NCBI RefSeq assembly: GCF_000247605.1
Contig: NC_016894.1
Span: 3,709,732 to 3,773,731 of the forward strand
Direction: 5' to 3'
DNA: 64,000 nucleotides
Source of the DNA: Acetobacterium woodii DSM 1030
Lineage (GTDB): Bacteria; Bacillota; Clostridia; Eubacteriales; Eubacteriaceae
Part shown: positions 1 to 8,642 of the stretch, piece by piece
Numbering within the stretch: the stretch's first letter is position 1
How the letters are laid out: each line of letters begins with the position of its first letter
Program-made: the position numbers and the translations under genes
The notes under the pieces: generated by a model
Told to the model about the DNA's origin: nothing
What the model saw: the letters and a program-made list of their open reading frames with translations, nothing else
The model's database searches: none

Positions 1-1011
1 AATCCCGAAAATTATTAATTCATTAATGTTAAATAATACTGGAATCAGCGATATTTTCACCAGTTGCCGTTGACTTTTGTTTTTATCAACAATTAAAATT
101 GCCATGATCAATGATAAAACAGCCCCACAGCCGCCCATCAAAACAAAAACATCAAAAAAAGTTTTAGTGAATATTTCGGTCGGTGCCTGGCCTAATTCAA
201 GCATCAATTGATTGGTTGCAAGTGCCGGTATAAAGATACTTTGAGCTACCGGCTCAAGAATATTACTGCCATGCATACCCAAAAACCAGAAAATATGGAT
301 AAGTGAAATAAATAAGATGCCACTCCAAAATGGAGATTGGATATTAGAAAATAAATCCGTAATCGATTCAGAAATGAAACTTTGGATATTTGCTATCCCA
401 AAGAAGGTTATCAGTAGATAATTTAGAATTGCAAAAAAAGCAATGATTATAATCGCAGGAAAAAATGAATTGATCGCGAGGCTAAAGTCGCTATTTGCGC
501 CATTGCTGAACGCTTTTATGTTCAAAAACTTCAATGAACTCAGCTTTAAAAAAAGCATCGAAGATATAATTGCAACGGTTATCGCCATAAAAAGACCAGT
601 AACGCCAAAATTTGCAAGCTTAAATGTTTCGGTAGACATTCCTGAAATTGCAACAAATGAACATAATGAAACGATTGCCGCAATGAGTGGTGATACTCTA
701 AAACTATTTCTTTCACCACTCTCGACTACATAGGAATAACTGATCGCGATAACAATCAGTAGTGAGAAAATATTAAAGGTTCCATCGCGAACATAAAGAA
801 AGATACGCGCCCATTTGTTTCCCAATAAAGTTGCCATAAAATTTTGATAAGCCGGAATGGGCAAACTCAAAATAACCAACGCCATCGAGCCCACCAGCAC
901 CACTGGCATCACAAAAACAAAACCCCGTCTGATTGATATCAATATTGGATTATTATTCATTTTTTCAGAAACTTTCAAAAAATAATCCGTGATTTTCGCG
1001 TTTTTTTTCAT
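1..1011 (-). CDS. PTS cellobiose/lactose-type EIIC permease, 3' end off window
   Basis: I read 337 codons open from an ATG at 1011 to the left edge with no stop, so the gene is cut by the window. The translation is almost wholly hydrophobic helices and has the features of the PTS EIIC lactose/diacetylchitobiose/cellobiose family: N-terminal IRRGFVFVMPVVLVGS, the loop with FWFLGMHGSNILEPV, and NINELIIFGI at the very edge, equivalent to the family's conserved NxNEPxxFG motif. Such proteins carry a sugar across the membrane while EIIB phosphorylates it. No EIIA or EIIB is visible here. In related bacteria this domain can also be fused to a c-di-GMP EAL domain; the missing 3' part decides that. 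The family call is firm, the substrate is unknown. Confidence 0.85.
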   Translation of the reverse strand, partial: MKKNAKITDYFLKVSEKMNNNPILISIRRGFVFVMPVVLVGSMALVILSLPIPAYQNFMATLLGNKWARIFLYVRDGTFNIFSLLIVIAISYSYVVESGERNSFRVSPLIAAIVSLCSFVAISGMSTETFKLANFGVTGLFMAITVAIISSMLFLKLSSLKFLNIKAFSNGANSDFSLAINSFFPAIIIIAFFAILNYLLITFFGIANIQSFISESITDLFSNIQSPFWSGILFISLIHIFWFLGMHGSNILEPVAQSIFIPALATNQLMLELGQAPTEIFTKTFFDVFVLMGGCGAVLSLIMAILIVDKNKSQRQLVKISLIPVLFNINELIIFGI

Positions 1012-1375
1012 CGTTTTTTCTCTTCTCAAGCGCATTTAGAATAGAAAGTCATTTTATTTCATTATAACAGATTATATAATGCTTGAAAATAGCATAAAAG
1101 GCGTATTATTAAGAAGATCCCCTCAGACTGTCAAAAAAGATTACGTCGGGACGACAATGGTTCGATCATGTTGTGGGCCTCAAATTGATAGTTTTAAACT
1201 ACTCTGTTTGTTGTTTCCTTCGACCCTTATAGTATCCGTTTTATAAATAAGTCCAACGACAAATTATTAATAGTCTTTTTACCTGAAAAGTGATAAAATA
1301 GAACCACTATCAATTCGTATTTAAATATCAGCTTTTAGGCTAAATCTATTTCTAAATTAAATGGAGGTTACCATC
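1012..1375. other. intergenic region, no gene seen
   Basis: This stretch separates the divergent PTS gene and the small hypothetical gene. I see no open frame with a ribosome site. An extended -10 element (TGaTAAAAT, 1291-1299) lies about 75 bases before the hypothetical gene and is its likely promoter, though the -35 is weak. Confidence 0.5.
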
Positions 1376-1807
1376 TTGCGAATTACACGAGACGAATTTC
1401 ATGGACTTACAAAATTAACAAAAAAAGATAAACCCGACGCTGACCCTAAAACCCCTGCTGAATCAGTTACCTCTTCAGAATCAGTGGCTCCTTCAGAACC
1501 GCCATTAAACCCTTCAACTGATCTGTCGAAACATAACCATAACAAAACAATGAAGTTGTCCGATTCTGAAATACGTAAACAATTAGCCATTCTCGCTGAA
1601 GAAACAATTAACCAATTATCCGACCCCAACAAATTATTGAAGGACGTTGAAGATATTTATCTTATTTTCCAGGGGCAGATGATGGTTATCAACAAGTGCC
1701 ATTTACTTTCTGTCAGTGAACAACAAGAACAAAACGCCAAAGTTTACGCCTGTTACTATAAAAAGAAATTCGAATTAAAAAAACTTGAATTCAAAAAGAA
1801 AAACTGA
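1376..1807 (+). CDS. hypothetical protein, charged, about 143 aa
   Basis: I do not recognise this protein. The longest frame opens at an ATG at 1361, but GGAGG lies inside that extension (1363-1367) with ideal spacing to a TTG at 1376, so I take the TTG as the start. The N-terminal third is a low-complexity linker rich in Pro, Ser and Glu. The C-terminal two thirds is predicted helical (KLSDSEIRKQLAILAEETI onward) and ends in a Lys-rich tail. There is no signal peptide or membrane segment, so it is probably cytoplasmic. It stands alone and is followed at once by a strong terminator. Confidence 0.6.
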   Translation: MRITRDEFHGLTKLTKKDKPDADPKTPAESVTSSESVAPSEPPLNPSTDLSKHNHNKTMKLSDSEIRKQLAILAEETINQLSDPNKLLKDVEDIYLIFQGQMMVINKCHLLSVSEQQEQNAKVYACYYKKKFELKKLEFKKKN

Positions 1808-1850
1808 TTGCTCCCACCGATACTTTGTATCATTTAAGCTTTCTCAAACA

Positions 1851-1890
1851 ATAAAACCATGGCTTGCATTGGCACGCCATGGTTTTATTT
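1851..1890. terminator. bidirectional Rho-independent terminator
   Basis: Perfect 13-bp arms (ATAAAACCATGGC and its complement) with a 12-nt loop are flanked by A and T runs, serving the hypothetical gene on + and the dioxygenase operon on -. Confidence 0.85.
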
Positions 1891-1959
1891 TCTTTATTCA
1901 AATGCTTTTAAACTAAATCTTCGGCATCAACATTTTTTGTAACTCGTCTTAGCACCACG

Positions 1960-2745
1960 CTAATCAATAGTTGTTTCACCGATTAAATAACTAGTCATTG
2001 AGATTGCACCCAGGGTGCGCGAATCGTTAAAAACAATAATTTTATCACCCGTATCTGAAGCCCCCAACACATATAAAAGCGGATAAAAATGTTCCAGTGT
2101 GAAAAAAGCCAGTTGGGATGACGTTCCTGCCGAATGGTAGCTGATGATCGCTTGATGCTCGGCCTTTTTAATCTCCTGTTTGATATAGCCATCAAACGCA
2201 TCTGCCCATGGATAACCGCCCTCTAACTGCCAATTAACGCGAGCCAGATTGTGTACGATATTTCCGCTTCCCAAAATCAGCACTCCCTGTTCTCGCAGGG
2301 AAGTTAGTTCCTGCCCTATTTTATAGTGTGTTTCAACCGCGGCGTTCATATCGATACTGAGCTGAAAAACCGGAATTTCGGCACTTGGGTACATTCGACG
2401 AAGAACTGACCAGGTTCCATGATCAATCCCCCATGAATTATCAACTTTCACCGTCTGACTAATCAGATTCCTCGTCGCTTCGGCAAGCTCCGGTGCCCCA
2501 GGCACAGAATAAACAACCTGATATAACTCATCCGGAAAACCATACATATCATAAACCTGTCCCGGTTTTTCCGAATTGTTAATTCTGGTTCCGTCTGTAT
2601 ACCAATGCGCTGATATCGATAAAATTACTTTGGGTTTGGGAATCTTTTTGGCAATTTTTTCCCAACCATGGGTATATTCGTTATTTTCAATGGCATTCAT
2701 GGGCGAACCGTGACCGATAAATAAAACTGGCATTTTTTTATTCAT
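1960..2745 (-). CDS. ygiD: class III extradiol ring-cleavage dioxygenase (YgiD/DODA family)
   Basis: A 261-residue protein of normal length for the 4,5-DOPA-dioxygenase-like family. It starts with PVLFIGHGSPMNAIENN, where the His of the GHGSP motif is a metal ligand, and keeps ISAHWYTDG, the WGIDHGTWSVL segment with the catalytic/metal His, and GSGNIVHNL. The family uses a non-haem metal and opens catechol rings with O2; in an anaerobe the physiological substrate is unclear. It begins 24 bases after larC on the same strand and is probably co-transcribed with it. Family assignment is strong, substrate unknown. Confidence 0.9.
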   Translation of the reverse strand: MNKKMPVLFIGHGSPMNAIENNEYTHGWEKIAKKIPKPKVILSISAHWYTDGTRINNSEKPGQVYDMYGFPDELYQVVYSVPGAPELAEATRNLISQTVKVDNSWGIDHGTWSVLRRMYPSAEIPVFQLSIDMNAAVETHYKIGQELTSLREQGVLILGSGNIVHNLARVNWQLEGGYPWADAFDGYIKQEIKKAEHQAIISYHSAGTSSQLAFFTLEHFYPLLYVLGASDTGDKIIVFNDSRTLGAISMTSYLIGETTID

Positions 2746-2769
2746 TTTCTTCCTCCTTACTCAAAACGA

Positions 2770-4071
2770 TTAAGCGCAACCAGATACCCGTTTACTTATT
2801 TGTTCTACCACTTCACACTCTTTTTTAATCAAATGATAGGCATCCTGATACGCCATTTGGTTTTTTTCACAGAGTTCCACAACACTTTCGTATTCCGGAT
2901 AAATCCGTTTGCCGGATTCCAGTTCGCAGACCTTGACCTGTGCTTCGCCCAAACTGGTTTTGATTCGTTTAACGATTCGTTTTAAACCCGTACTTTCCAT
3001 GGCAATTCGTCTGATCCCAATGGTGGTGGTTTCCTCAAAAATAATCTGTTCCAGTTTTTTGATATCGGCTTGGGTACAGATCACATTAAGCACATAGGCC
3101 GGCCGATTTTTCTTCATATAAACCGGCATGTAATGGACGTCTCGGGCCCCGGCTTCAAATAACCGTTCCATGACAAACCCCAGTATTTCACCCCCGCAAT
3201 CATCTATATTACTTTCCAGTTTATAAATACCGTTCAGCTTTTTTGTTTTGTCGGTAATTAACATCGCCCGGAGCAAACTGGGCCGATCATAGCTCCGTTT
3301 CCCTCCTCCCATACCTGTTTTTTCAATAACAAATTGTTTTGGCAACTGGTCACTTGTTTTAATGGCCGCGACAATAGCCGCCCCGGTGGGGGTAATCAAT
3401 TCGCCTTCGGTACTGGTCAGATGTAAATTCACACCATGGCTGGCGACAATATGGGTCACGGCTGGTACAGGAATCGGGATGGTCCCATGCTGACACCGCA
3501 CAAACCCCCGGCCTTCATAAACTTCCGGCACAATCACCGCTCCGATATTCAGATTATCCAAACAAACAGCTACCGCTACAATGTCCACAATCGAATCCAC
3601 CGCGCCAACTTCATGAAAATGCACCTGCTCACGCGAAACGCCATGGGCTTTCGCTTCGGCCTCGGCAATAATTGAAAAGATTCGAATTGCCAACGTTTTA
3701 GCATGATCGGTGATCACCGCCTGATTGATAATTTCAACAATCTCTAAAAGCCCCCGATGGACATGGACATGGGCCTTTTTTTCTGGAGACTGATGATGAT
3801 TTTCTGGTTCATTCCCCTGATCGTGATGATGATTTCCATGCAAATAAGCCATATCATGGTCATGGTTTTGATGATCCAGTTTGACGTGAAAGTCACAGAC
3901 ATCCAACCCTGACTTTTTAACCCGGCTAATTACGATATCAAAGCCAGTAACCGGTAGACTTTTTAAGGCCATTTCCAACACCTGCTGATCCGCTCCCAAA
4001 TCCAACAGCGCCGCCACCGTCATATCGCCACTGATGCCGGAATAACATTCCAGATATAAGGTATTACTCAT
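2770..4071 (-). CDS. larC: LarC, nickel-pincer cofactor cyclometallase
   Basis: LarC inserts nickel into the pyridinium bis-thiocarboxylate mononucleotide cofactor first found in lactate racemase, using CTP. The protein starts MSNTLYLECYSGISGDM, a LarC hallmark, and has SRVKKSGLDVCDF, a His-rich segment (about residues 75-115, probably metal-binding), then HFHEVGAVDSIVDIV, GELITPTGAAIV and the C-terminal ferredoxin-like LarC2 part. It is one continuous frame, whereas Lactobacillus plantarum LarC needs a programmed frameshift. The track frame reaches 4113, but ATG 4071 has GGGGTGG before it and the family N-terminus after it. No larA, larB or larE is in the window. It is coupled to a 35-aa leader ORF upstream. 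Confidence 0.93.
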   Translation of the reverse strand: MSNTLYLECYSGISGDMTVAALLDLGADQQVLEMALKSLPVTGFDIVISRVKKSGLDVCDFHVKLDHQNHDHDMAYLHGNHHHDQGNEPENHHQSPEKKAHVHVHRGLLEIVEIINQAVITDHAKTLAIRIFSIIAEAEAKAHGVSREQVHFHEVGAVDSIVDIVAVAVCLDNLNIGAVIVPEVYEGRGFVRCQHGTIPIPVPAVTHIVASHGVNLHLTSTEGELITPTGAAIVAAIKTSDQLPKQFVIEKTGMGGGKRSYDRPSLLRAMLITDKTKKLNGIYKLESNIDDCGGEILGFVMERLFEAGARDVHYMPVYMKKNRPAYVLNVICTQADIKKLEQIIFEETTTIGIRRIAMESTGLKRIVKRIKTSLGEAQVKVCELESGKRIYPEYESVVELCEKNQMAYQDAYHLIKKECEVVEQISKRVSGCA

Positions 4072-4171
4072 GCGTGCCACCCCATCGGTTACCGGTGTTC
4101 CAACCATTATCAATATTCATCACCGTAAACGCTCCTGTTTTTACTTTGTTTAATCGTTCCTGTGTTTTCAT
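4064..4171 (-). CDS. 35-aa leader ORF translationally coupled to larC
   Basis: An ATG at 4171 preceded by GAGGTGAAA opens a 35-codon frame (begins MKTQERLNKVKTGAF, ends WGGTHE) whose TAA overlaps the larC ATG in the sequence ATGAGTAA. I do not recognise the peptide and it is not obviously a piece of LarB. Good ribosome site and stop/start overlap suggest it is translated and coupled to larC. It could be a leader peptide, a small partner protein or chance. Confidence 0.5.
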   Translation of the reverse strand: MKTQERLNKVKTGAFTVMNIDNGWNTGNRWGGTHE

Positions 4172-4242
4172 TTTCACCTCTGGTTTCACCTGTTTTATCA
4201 CTTAACGTCAATAACCAAATCAACGGCCTTTATTTCTTTCTT

Positions 4243-4278
4243 TAAAAAAATCCCCGTCCATTTAAGGTCCGGAGATTT
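4243..4278 (-). terminator. terminator after the first aldo/keto reductase
   Basis: On the minus strand AAATCTCCG pairs with CGGGGATTT across a loop, followed by a run of T. Confidence 0.6.
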
Positions 4279-4286
4279 TAACGATA

Positions 4287-5444
4287 TCACTCTGATTCTA
4301 ACACTGCTCTAACATTTTTTAATTCTTGGATAATTGCAATATTCTGCGGACAATGTTCTTCGCAATTTCCACATTCAACACAATTAGAAGCTTTCGCCAC
4401 TTGTGGGAACATGTTAACATATTGATTTTTAATTCTTGGAAGCATATCAAATAGGAAGGCATTATTATAAAGCGAAAAATGTCCTGGTATATCGACCCCG
4501 GATGGACATGGCATACAATATCTACATCCAGTACAATTGACTTTCATCTTTGCTTTTATTATTTTCTTGGCAGCGTCCACTAATTCAATTTCTTCCTTTG
4601 TTAAGGAATTAGCGGCCCCTTCGTTTGCGGTATTGATATTCTCAACCACCTGATCCATCGTATTCATGCCACTCAACACTACCGAAACTTCAGGATGATT
4701 CATGACCCACCGCAGTGCCCATTGGGCCGGGGTTCTTTTGATTGCTGCTTTATCCCAGACATCTAAAACCTCTTGGGGTAACTTATCAACCAAACCACCA
4801 CCTCTGATGGGTTCCATGATGGTGACCCCCATTCCTTTACTGGCGGCGTATTCCAAGCCTTTTTTCCCGGCCTGATAATTTTCATCTAAATAATTATATT
4901 GGATTTGACAAAAATCCCAATCGTAAGCATCAACAATTTCGACAAATAAATCAAAGTCATCATGAAAAGAAAATCCGGCATATTTGATTTTACCATCTTT
5001 GATGGCCTGATCCAGAAATTTACCAACCCCCAGTTTTTCCATATTATGCCAGAAAGTCTTATTTAATCCATGCAGCAAATAAAAATCGATGACATCCGTC
5101 TCCAGCCGTTTGAGTTGTTCATCCAATAATCGCTCCATATCATCATATGACTGAACCATCCATACGGGAAGCTTTGTTGCCAGTTTAACTTTTTCGCGAT
5201 AACCGTCTTTTAAAGCTCTGGCTACAAACGGTTCACTTTCGCCGCCTTTGCCGGGAGCAGCGCCGTGATATGGATAAGCCGTATCAATATAATTTACTCC
5301 ATGATCAATGGCATACCGCACCATTTTAATTGCTTTTTCATCGTCGATATTGGCCTGATCCCCATCAATAACCGGCAACCGCATACAACCAAACCCTAAA
5401 ACTGAAACGTCTTCATTCGTTTTGCCAAATTTTCTATACAACAT
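4287..5444 (-). CDS. aldo/keto reductase with C-terminal 4Fe-4S ferredoxin domain
   Basis: A 385-residue protein with an N-terminal aldo/keto reductase TIM barrel (FGCMRLPV, NYIDTAYPYHG with catalytic Asp/Tyr, KLATKLP with catalytic Lys, YLLHGLNK) and a C-terminal ferredoxin-like part with two cysteine motifs, CTGCRYCMPCP and CVECGNCEEHCP. This architecture is common in anaerobic Firmicutes; the clusters probably let the enzyme trade electrons with ferredoxin-type carriers as well as NAD(P)H. The first cluster motif has C-x2-C-x2-C-x2-CP spacing, shorter than the second. It is divergent from a TetR gene, which likely represses both. It has a good AAGGAGG site before the ATG. Confidence 0.92.
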   Translation of the reverse strand: MLYRKFGKTNEDVSVLGFGCMRLPVIDGDQANIDDEKAIKMVRYAIDHGVNYIDTAYPYHGAAPGKGGESEPFVARALKDGYREKVKLATKLPVWMVQSYDDMERLLDEQLKRLETDVIDFYLLHGLNKTFWHNMEKLGVGKFLDQAIKDGKIKYAGFSFHDDFDLFVEIVDAYDWDFCQIQYNYLDENYQAGKKGLEYAASKGMGVTIMEPIRGGGLVDKLPQEVLDVWDKAAIKRTPAQWALRWVMNHPEVSVVLSGMNTMDQVVENINTANEGAANSLTKEEIELVDAAKKIIKAKMKVNCTGCRYCMPCPSGVDIPGHFSLYNNAFLFDMLPRIKNQYVNMFPQVAKASNCVECGNCEEHCPQNIAIIQELKNVRAVLESE

Positions 5445-5633
5445 CTTTAATCCTCCTTATTAAAATCAAACAACCGTTTGACTGTTTAGTCTATAAAACT
5501 ATCCATTTAAGTATTAATAGATCAAATCTTCGCTTATCTTCTGTTGTTTAGTAGAGTTTCTGCTCTATACTACTTAATATATTATCATGTCATTTAATTT
5601 TATGCAAATACATTTCTGATTTTTTACCAAACA

Positions 5634-5685
5634 TTGACACCTCATATCACTCTATGGTAAATTAGTTATTAGAGTATTTACTCTA
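5634..5685 (+). promoter_or_regulatory. tetR promoter with palindromic operator
   Basis: TTGACA (5634-5639) and extended -10 TGgTAAATT (5655-5663) precede a perfect inverted repeat TAGAGTA-TT-TACTCTA (5670-5685) at the expected transcription start. A related imperfect repeat (TAGAG/CTCTA arms) lies near 5550-5575 on the side of the aldo/keto reductase, so one regulator could control both directions. Confidence 0.7.
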
Positions 5686-5699
5686 TGGGAGGATCTACC

Positions 5700-6257
5700 T
5701 TGGATAGTAAAACTAAAATCCTAAACGCTGCTTTAGATCTTTTTATCAAAGAAGGGTTCCATGGCACTTCAACCTCAAAGATCGCCAAAGAGGCCGGGAT
5801 ATCAAACGGAACACTTTTTTATCATTTCAAAACAAAAGAAGATTTAATCAGTAAGTTGTATAAAAAACTAAAAGATGACTATCGTAATTATCTTTTAGCG
5901 CATATGGTTCCCTGTAAAACATTTAAAAATAGAATTAAACAGCTCTGGTTCGATTGTGTTCAATGGAATCTGGATAATAGCAATTGCATAACCTTCTATG
6001 CAATGTTTTCAAATTCGCCGTATATTGATAATCTCAGCAAAAAAGAAGCCTCCCGAAATTTCGATTTTATGTTAGATTTATTTCAAGAGGCTATTAATAA
6101 TGAGATTCTGCTTGATGTTAATGTTCATTTAATCATGGGTTTTTTTGTTGCCTCGGTGCAAGCGACCGCAAAATTTGTTAAAGATCATCCCGGTCATCGT
6201 GAAGAACAATTGGAACAGGCTTTTAAAATGTGTTGGCGATCAATCGCCAATATCTAA
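5700..6257 (+). CDS. TetR/AcrR family transcriptional regulator
   Basis: A 185-residue TetR-type repressor. Residues about 1-50 form the helix-turn-helix domain (DLFIKEGFHGTSTSKIAKEA, GTLFYHFKTKEDL). The rest is a helical ligand-binding domain. The open frame begins at ATG 5685, but GGGAGG at 5687-5692 is correctly spaced for TTG 5700, and ATG 5685 overlaps the operator, so TTG is taken as start. It is divergent from the Fe-S aldo/keto reductase and converges on a MerR gene. Likely autoregulated through the repeat just upstream. The ligand is unknown. Confidence 0.9.
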   Translation: MDSKTKILNAALDLFIKEGFHGTSTSKIAKEAGISNGTLFYHFKTKEDLISKLYKKLKDDYRNYLLAHMVPCKTFKNRIKQLWFDCVQWNLDNSNCITFYAMFSNSPYIDNLSKKEASRNFDFMLDLFQEAINNEILLDVNVHLIMGFFVASVQATAKFVKDHPGHREEQLEQAFKMCWRSIANI

Positions 6258-6288
6258 TCTCACGCCTTCATGACTCCTGTTGCAGATT

Positions 6289-6666
6289 TTATTTCTGCCA
6301 GGATAAAACCCCGGTAACTTCGGCTTTTTCATATCGGTCTATTTTGTAATTGAGCCGCTCTAAGGTCTTTTTCATATCTTCCATTTTTTCCAGAAGTTTT
6401 TTTCGTTCTTCTACTAACAGCTCTTTTCTGGCGCTAATGGTCTGATCGCCCTGCTGCGTCAAGGCACAATATTCAATCAACGCTTCAATTGGTATTCCCG
6501 CCGAACGCATACATTTAGCCAGCTCAATCCAGGCACAGGATTCTTCTGTATAGTCGCGCATCCCCCCTTTAGTCCGATTGACTTCCGGTATTAAACCAAT
6601 GCACTCATAATAACGCAACGTATCCTGAGATAAACCATATTTGTTACTTACTTCAGCAATTGTCAT
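6289..6666 (-). CDS. MerR family regulator, AdhR/NmlR-like
   Basis: A 125-residue MerR protein: winged HTH at the N-terminus (IAEVSNKYGLSQDTLRYYECIGLIP) and a coiled-coil dimer helix at the end. The segment WIELAKCMRSAGIPIEAL matches the AdhR/NmlR group, whose single conserved Cys here senses aldehydes or thiol stress; that role is inference. Start ATG 6666 is chosen because GGGAG stands just before it; a TTG at 6681 is the longer alternative. It lies 36 bases after an Fe-S aldo/keto reductase on the same strand, and a classic MerR-type promoter precedes that gene, so it probably activates its own operon. Confidence 0.9.
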   Translation of the reverse strand: MTIAEVSNKYGLSQDTLRYYECIGLIPEVNRTKGGMRDYTEESCAWIELAKCMRSAGIPIEALIEYCALTQQGDQTISARKELLVEERKKLLEKMEDMKKTLERLNYKIDRYEKAEVTGVLSWQK

Positions 6667-6701
6667 TGATCTCCCTCTCAACCGGTAAAATAATCAGTTC
6701 A

Positions 6702-7838
6702 TTATTTTGCAGGTCCATTACTTTCAAAGGTATTGGCAACTTCTTTTAAAAATTTTGTAATTTCAATCTGTTGAGGACAGCTTTCTTCGCATTTTTTACA
6801 TTCAATACAATCTGACGCTTTGCCATACATCTTGATATAATTTCCGTAATACGCCCCCTGTGCTGAAAACATCTGTTTTATTGACTGTTTTTCAGCATTA
6901 TATAAAGCAAAATATTGGGGGATTGCAATATTTTGAGGACAATCATCGACACAATATTGACAAGCCGTGCAAGGAATCGCAATTGACTCGTTAATAATCG
7001 TTTTAATTTCATCAATCCGGTCATATTCTGCTTTAATTAAAGGTTTAAAACACTGCATCGTTGCGGTATTATCCAATAACTGCTCAAGGTTGGTCATTCC
7101 GCTTAATACCATCATCACATTATCAAGACTTGCCGCATAACGAATTGCCCAGGCCGCACTCGACATTTGGGGATCATACGCTTTTAATACTTTTTCTGCT
7201 TTTAACGGAATATTGGCCAGGGTTCCACCTTTTACCGGCTCCATTACAATCACCGGTTTTTTATGTTTTGTTGCCACTTCATAACATTTTCGCGACTGGA
7301 TACTTTCATTATTCCAATCCATATAATTAATCTGAAGTTGTACAAAATCCACTTCCGGATGAGCCGTTAGAATTTCATCCAGTAGCTCCGCATTATAATG
7401 GTAAGAAAAACCTATTTTTTTAATTTTCCCCGCTTCCTTTTTTTGCTGAATAAATCCAAAGCTATCCAGATTTTTAGCAATCTGATAATGTGCCACGCCA
7501 AGATTATGTAAAAGATAATAATCAAAATAATCAACCCCGCATTTTTCCAATTGTTCATTAAAAATGCGTTCCTGATCTTCTTTCACTTTTAGAAACATGG
7601 TGGGCAGTTTGGTAGCTATGGTAAACGAATCTCGAGGGTGGCGTTTTACCAACGCTTCCCTTAAGGCAATTTCACTTTTAAAATTGTGATACATATAGGC
7701 GCTGTCAAAATAGGTGAATCCTCTTTCCAGAAAAGTATCGACCATCGTGTTAAGCTGTTCCATATCAATACTGGTTGAATCCTCCGGATTATTAATCGGC
7801 AAACGCATAAATCCAAATCCTAGTTTTTTTTGTTCCAT
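6702..7838 (-). CDS. aldo/keto reductase with C-terminal ferredoxin domain (second copy)
   Basis: A 378-residue homologue of the enzyme at 4287-5444: TIM barrel with [19 protein letters not shown] and IATKLPT, then two 4Fe-4S motifs [13 protein letters not shown] and [13 protein letters not shown], both of regular spacing. The frame extends to 7877, but that codon is almost at the predicted transcription start, and ATG 7838 begins the family sequence [14 protein letters not shown] with a GGGAG upstream. Co-transcribed with the downstream MerR, suggesting induction by aldehyde or electrophile stress. The substrate is unknown. Confidence 0.9.
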   Translation of the reverse strand: MEQKKLGFGFMRLPINNPEDSTSIDMEQLNTMVDTFLERGFTYFDSAYMYHNFKSEIALREALVKRHPRDSFTIATKLPTMFLKVKEDQERIFNEQLEKCGVDYFDYYLLHNLGVAHYQIAKNLDSFGFIQQKKEAGKIKKIGFSYHYNAELLDEILTAHPEVDFVQLQINYMDWNNESIQSRKCYEVATKHKKPVIVMEPVKGGTLANIPLKAEKVLKAYDPQMSSAAWAIRYAASLDNVMMVLSGMTNLEQLLDNTATMQCFKPLIKAEYDRIDEIKTIINESIAIPCTACQYCVDDCPQNIAIPQYFALYNAEKQSIKQMFSAQGAYYGNYIKMYGKASDCIECKKCEESCPQQIEITKFLKEVANTFESNGPAK

Positions 7839-7888
7839 CTCAATTTTTCTCCCGTGCTTCGATTTATTTCCAATCATTTTCTTTATTT

Positions 7889-7919
7889 ACTTTAACATAT
7901 GGAGTGAACTCCAAGTCAA
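7889..7919 (-). promoter_or_regulatory. MerR-type promoter with 19-bp spacer
   Basis: On the minus strand: -35 TTGACT, a 19-bp spacer containing the perfect palindrome TGGAGT-tc-ACTCCA (7900-7913), and extended -10 TGtTAAAGT. The overlong spacer with a centred palindrome is the signature of MerR activation by DNA untwisting. Confidence 0.85.
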
Positions 7920-8064
7920 CCAAAATATAAATTTATTAGTCTTCTTAAGAAAACATTTTCTTTTTCATCGAAATCATTAAACTGCACTATAAAAAACCTT
8001 CATTATTCAAAATGAATACGACAAATGACTTAGTATTTCAAACATGTAAGCATAAAAGCAACGT

Positions 8065-8115
8065 AAAAACACCCCATTTGTTTTCAGTATCGCATACAAT
8101 CTAACCAATGAGGTG
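8065..8115 (-). terminator. possible long-loop terminator of the MarR-controlled operon
   Basis: CACCTCATT and AATGGGGTG can pair on the minus strand across a loop of about 28 nt and are followed by TTTTTAC. The long loop lowers confidence. Confidence 0.4.
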
Positions 8116-8129
8116 CTATTTAGAATTTT

Positions 8130-8519
8130 TCAACCTACTATTTTGAAATTCAGAATCCGTTTTCCGTTCTTTTCAGCAGCAAGAATGGAAGATCCTGGTT
8201 TCATCTGCACTTTTGCTTCATCTGCTAAAATTGGTTTATTTATTATTCTTTGCACCTTTTGACCTTCTAATTCATCCTGGACACAATCGCAGAAAAAGCA
8301 CATCTCGCAAAAAGCAGTATCCAGATCATCACATCGGGAATCCCCAATTCTCAAACAATGATGACAATCGATCGCATGACGGGAAAGCAACAGCTCCAAG
8401 GTTGTTTTTCTTGACTTATGGATTGCCGATACATCGGTCTCAATTTCCATCCCATTTCCGACTTTGGTTGCACAGGCCGGCTGAAAGACTCTTTCCCCTT
8501 TTACTTCAACCACGCACAT
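8130..8519 (-). pseudogene. NuoG-like [2Fe-2S]/His-Cys3 Fe-S domain fragment
   Basis: The open frame encodes 129 residues that begin in the middle of a NuoG/HydA-type N-terminal domain: RMCVVEVKGERVFQPACAT is the end of a Fer2 [2Fe-2S] domain, and SRHAIDCHHCLRIGDSRC with FCEMCFFCDCV resembles the His-Cys3 4Fe-4S domain of NADH dehydrogenase G. The first part of the Fer2 domain is missing. In frame upstream the reading is stop-L-Y-R-M-C, where the family has G-x-C-R-M-C, so one cluster Cys is Tyr and a Gly codon position is a stop. The ferredoxin and catalytic parts are also absent. I read it as a decayed remnant, but an acquired small Fe-S protein starting at ATG 8519 cannot be excluded. Confidence 0.6.
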
Positions 8520-8642
8520 TCGGTATAATCAAAGGCGTATTTTCCCTCATCTGTTTTTTCTCCAATCTTGATGCTAATTTCCTTCTGGGTTGGCGAAATG
8601 CTTCATCCTGTTAATTCTGTCAGTCGAGTCCAAAATTAAAAG

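Noticed and set aside
443-733. 96-codon open frame on the + strand
   Set aside because: It lies antisense within the PTS EIIC gene, whose translation has clear family motifs.
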